Below, in pieces: positions 6,399 through 7,491 of a stretch of 7,491 bases of DNA (position 1 is its first letter; each line of letters opens with the position of its first letter). The DNA comes from Hyphomicrobiales bacterium (GTDB lineage Bacteria > Pseudomonadota > Alphaproteobacteria > Rhizobiales > Aestuariivirgaceae): positions 1 to 7,491 of the forward strand of contig JALVFB010000344.1 of the NCBI GenBank assembly GCA_027030295.1, given 5' to 3'. Under the pieces are notes generated by a model that saw only the letters and a program-made list of their open reading frames with translations, ran no database searches and had not been told where the DNA came from. The translations under genes were made by a program, and so were the position numbers.

Positions 6399-6426
6399 TT
6401 GACTTTTGTATATCATATGATATACA
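6399..6426 (+). promoter_or_regulatory. Promoter with a 20-bp palindromic operator for the toxin-antitoxin operon
   Basis: TTGACT (6399-6404) and TATACA (6421-6426) are 16 bases apart. A perfect 20-bp palindrome spans 6407-6426, with half-site TGTATATCAT, and so covers the spacer and the -10. This is where an autorepressing HTH antitoxin would be expected to bind, as a dimer on the two half-sites. The AT-rich patch stands out from its GC-rich surroundings. Repression is inferred from how type II toxin-antitoxin operons normally work. Confidence 0.65.
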
Positions 6427-6432
6427 GTATTC

Positions 6433-6696
6433 GTGAGCTACACGATCACATACAGCAGGGAAGCGGCCCGCCAGATGGCCGGGCTGGGCAAGCGCGACAT
6501 ACGCACGGCCCGGCGCATCATAGGCGTTATCGAAAAGATGGCCGCCGATCCCTTCGCCGGAGACGTGAAGCGCCTGAGGGGCGCGCCCTGGTATCGCCGT
6601 CGAGTCGGCGACTGGCGGATCATCTTCGCGGTCGATGGCGACCGGCTCGTCGTCGAAATCGTCCGCGTCGCCCACCGCCGCGAAGTCTACCGCTGA
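6433..6696 (+). CDS. RelE/ParE-superfamily toxin of a type II toxin-antitoxin system
   Basis: This 87-aa basic protein has the RelE fold pattern: an N-terminal strand YTITYSREA (3-11), two helices rich in Arg and Lys (12-38), then ADPFAGDVKRLRG (38-50). The core follows as WYRRRVGDWRIIFAVDGDRLVVEIVRVAHRRE, ending in VYR. In RelE toxins the Arg/Lys residues of this core (here Arg55-57 and Arg62) and the C-terminal Arg/Tyr (Arg83, Tyr86) contact mRNA in the ribosomal A site, so mRNA cleavage is the likely activity; ParE-like gyrase inhibition cannot be excluded. The GTG at 6433 is the only usable start, because an in-frame TGA lies at 6418-6420 and the next Met (residue 15) would remove the first strand. 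No SD precedes it. The antitoxin gene follows 12 bases downstream, giving toxin-first order as in higBA-type operons. Confidence 0.88.
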   Translation: MSYTITYSREAARQMAGLGKRDIRTARRIIGVIEKMAADPFAGDVKRLRGAPWYRRRVGDWRIIFAVDGDRLVVEIVRVAHRREVYR

Positions 6697-6697
6697 C

Positions 6698-6702
6698 AGG
6701 AG
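6698..6702 (+). promoter_or_regulatory. Strong ribosome binding site of the antitoxin gene
   Basis: AGGAG lies six bases before the ATG at 6709. The toxin start just upstream has no recognisable SD, so the antitoxin should be translated more efficiently from the shared transcript. Confidence 0.8.
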
Positions 6703-6708
6703 AACGCC

Positions 6709-7158
6709 ATGAACAAGCACGCCAAGCCCGAATTCCCACCCATCCAGTTTCTTGCCGTGGGCGAGGAGGAATATGTCCTCATCCCCATGCGCCTGCTGAG
6801 GGCCATGGAAGATCTGGAAGACCTGGAAGACGAACTGCTGGCCGCCCGAGCGCTGCGAGAGCGTGATTCCCGGGCGCCGACCGTTCCGGCGGCGGTGGTG
6901 CACGCCATCGCCGGCGGCGCCCATCCGGTGCGCGCCTGGCGGGAGTATCGCGGCCTCACGCAGGAGGAACTGGCGCGGCGCACCGGCACCTCGAAGGCCT
7001 ACATCAGTCACATCGAGCGCGGCATGCGCCAGCCGGCGCTGGCGCTCACCAAGGCGTTTTCCCGTGTGCTTGACGCTCCGCTGGACGTTCTGGTGGAGGC
7101 CATCACGGAATATGGCGGGGGCAAGGGCAGCTCCGGCCCTGCGGACGATGCCGCCTGA
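6709..7158 (+). CDS. HTH (XRE-family) antitoxin with a separate N-terminal toxin-binding segment
   Basis: This 149-aa acidic-to-neutral protein has two parts. Residues 13-55 (a QFLAVGEEEYVLIPMRLL strand segment, then RAMEDLEDLEDELLAARAL) resemble the short strand-plus-acidic-helix region of Phd/RelB-like antitoxins, which would wrap around and neutralise the toxin. Residues 72-131 form a XRE-type helix-turn-helix domain: HPVRAWREYRGLTQEELARR, then GTSKAYISHIERG and LDAPLDVLVEAI. This domain probably binds the palindrome at 6407-6426. The Gly/Ser/Asp-rich tail (136-149) looks disordered. The ATG is well supported by AGGAG six bases upstream. It is cotranscribed with the toxin and its stop is 26 bases from the carA stop on the other strand. 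HTH and antitoxin assignment are firm by motif and context; the function of the N-terminal part is inferred. Confidence 0.88.
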   Translation: MNKHAKPEFPPIQFLAVGEEEYVLIPMRLLRAMEDLEDLEDELLAARALRERDSRAPTVPAAVVHAIAGGAHPVRAWREYRGLTQEELARRTGTSKAYISHIERGMRQPALALTKAFSRVLDAPLDVLVEAITEYGGGKGSSGPADDAA

Positions 7159-7184
7159 TGCGAGCGGTATGGCAGCCGTTTCGT

Positions 7185-7491
7185 TCAGTCCACCGTGTTG
7201 GCGCGGCGCATCATGTCGGCGAAGCGGCGAAACAGGTAGTGCGAATCCTGCGGGCCGGGCGATGCTTCCGGATGGTGCTGCACGGAAAAGCCCGGCCGGT
7301 CTTTCAGCGCGATGCCGCAGTTGGTGCGGTCGAACAGCGAGATGTGCGTTTCCTCCACGGCGTCCTCGGGCAGCGAGGCCACGTCCACGGTGAAGCCGTG
7401 GTTCATGGAGGTGATCTCCACCTTCGCCGTGGTGAAGTCCTTCACCGGGTGGTTGGCGCCGTGATGACCCTGCTTCATTTTCTTCGTGCGG
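7185..7491 (-). CDS. carA: Carbamoyl-phosphate synthase small subunit CarA, C-terminal part (5' end outside window)
   Basis: CarA is the glutamine amidotransferase subunit that supplies ammonia to CarB for carbamoyl phosphate, the precursor of pyrimidines and arginine. The 101 or so codons present cover the end of the class I glutamine amidotransferase domain. [11 protein letters not shown] is followed by [23 protein letters not shown] and [19 protein letters not shown]. The His and Glu of HPEASPGP belong to the catalytic triad; the nucleophilic Cys lies outside the window. The frame is open to base 7491 ([11 protein letters not shown]), so the Met at 7478 is internal. The wording TSMNHGF and PQDSHYLF is the version I associate with alphaproteobacteria. 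The stop at 7185 is convergent with the antitoxin gene, with no clear terminator in the 26-base gap. Certain as to family. Confidence 0.96.
   Translation of the reverse strand, partial: RTKKMKQGHHGANHPVKDFTTAKVEITSMNHGFTVDVASLPEDAVEETHISLFDRTNCGIALKDRPGFSVQHHPEASPGPQDSHYLFRRFADMMRRANTVD

Noticed and set aside
6292..7011. Minus-strand open frame over the toxin-antitoxin pair
   Set aside because: It is antisense to two recognisable genes with correct spacing and an SD, and has no motif of its own.

Overview
The window reads as a high-GC alphaproteobacterial chromosome segment. The main reasons are an AddA-type helicase-nuclease, the wording of the CarA C-terminus, the tRNA sequences and the codon bias. 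I do not assign a genus. Gene density is ordinary; the less ordinary parts are a palindromic insertion inside one repair gene, a bacterial homologue of a mitochondrial lipid enzyme between two tRNA genes, and a toxin-antitoxin pair.

Layout. Positions 1-3689 (minus strand) hold nearly all of addA, lacking only the last few codons. Its GTG start overlaps the stop of an upstream SRAP-domain gene (3686-4519, minus) in a GTGA arrangement, so the two repair genes should be translationally coupled. SRAP proteins handle abasic sites in single-stranded DNA, and AddA resects double-strand breaks. The SRAP reading frame carries about 110-130 bp of palindromic DNA in frame. Just upstream, on the same strand, are an intrinsic terminator (4538-4568), tRNA-Pro(CGG) (4625-4701) and its promoter.

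Positions 4702-5045 are a gene-free divergent spacer between tRNA-Pro and tRNA-Gln(TTG) (5046-5119, plus). Converging on tRNA-Gln is a minus-strand gene (5130-6083) whose product aligns end to end with Tam41/Mmp37, the mitochondrial CDP-diacylglycerol synthase. It lies directly downstream of tRNA-Glu(CTC) (6146-6221, minus), and I see no terminator between them. Positions 6222-6432 are a regulatory spacer with the tRNA-Glu promoter, CATGCAT repeats and a 20-bp perfect palindrome.

From 6433 a toxin-first type II toxin-antitoxin operon runs on the plus strand: a RelE-fold toxin followed by an antitoxin with a C-terminal HTH. The window ends in the 3' part of carA (minus), convergent with the antitoxin gene. 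The antisense and off-frame open frames across addA are GC-rich shadows and are not annotated.
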